DNA of 14,973 nt from D2472 sp964444385. GTDB taxonomy: Bacteria > Pseudomonadota > Gammaproteobacteria > Magnimaribacterales > D2472. The stretch lies in assembly GCA_964444385.1 (NCBI GenBank), contig CAYUHD010000035.1:1-14973 (forward strand), read 5' to 3'. Positions 14,965-14,973 of this stretch are shown here, in pieces; position 1 is the stretch's first letter, and each line of letters opens with the position of its first letter. A program made the position numbers and the translations under genes. Under the pieces are notes generated by a model that was not told the origin of the DNA, ran no database searches, and saw only the letters and a program-made list of their open reading frames with translations.

Positions 14965-14973
14965 TTAAACTTA

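Overview
The window is a chromosomal stretch of an AT-rich bacterium (about 30% G+C by eye). Genes are tightly packed, intergenic gaps are short, and there is almost no Shine-Dalgarno sequence. The housekeeping genes look proteobacterial; TadA, for example, has its catalytic residues at the same positions as the E. coli enzyme. A streamlined marine proteobacterium (SAR86-like or similar) would fit, but this is a guess from composition and gene style and not a demonstrated assignment. I see no tRNA, rRNA, CRISPR array, transposase or phage gene.

Layout. Positions 61-6371 hold a minus-strand run, in transcription order: an FkbM-type methyltransferase, a polysaccharide pyruvyl transferase-like protein (TTG start), galE, a GT4-type glycosyltransferase, a 2OG-Fe(II) oxygenase-like protein, a nitroreductase and tadA. 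The pyruvyl transferase, galE and glycosyltransferase are coupled by a 4-bp overlap and a 4-bp gap, and look like part of a surface-glycan synthesis cluster. TadA and the nitroreductase are general-function genes at its downstream end. At 6372-6510 lies a divergent promoter region. Positions 6511-9909 hold two plus-strand genes: a membrane-anchored protein of the glucose/sorbosone dehydrogenase beta-propeller family, and an acyltransferase-3/SGNH fusion of the kind that O-acylates exported glycans. These converge, with 9 bp between stop codons, on a second minus-strand run at 9919-14929.

The second run is, in transcription order: a DUF4956 membrane protein, a large CotH-kinase-like protein fused to a right-handed beta-helix, a VTC-domain (polyphosphate polymerase-like) protein and a second FkbM methyltransferase. 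DUF4956, VTC and CotH genes are known to occur together in bacteria, but I know of no established function for the set. This is the most interesting part of the window. The set combines a possible polyphosphate-making catalytic domain, a multi-pass membrane protein and a possible extracytoplasmic kinase carrying a beta-helix with an exact 22-residue period. A palindrome overlapping a TATAAT box sits just upstream of its first gene.

Taken together, the window reads as a cell-envelope region. Glycan building (GalE, GT4), decoration (pyruvyl or related transfer, methylation, O-acylation, perhaps hydroxylation) and a membrane module of unknown function lie side by side. How these parts interact is inference from proximity only.
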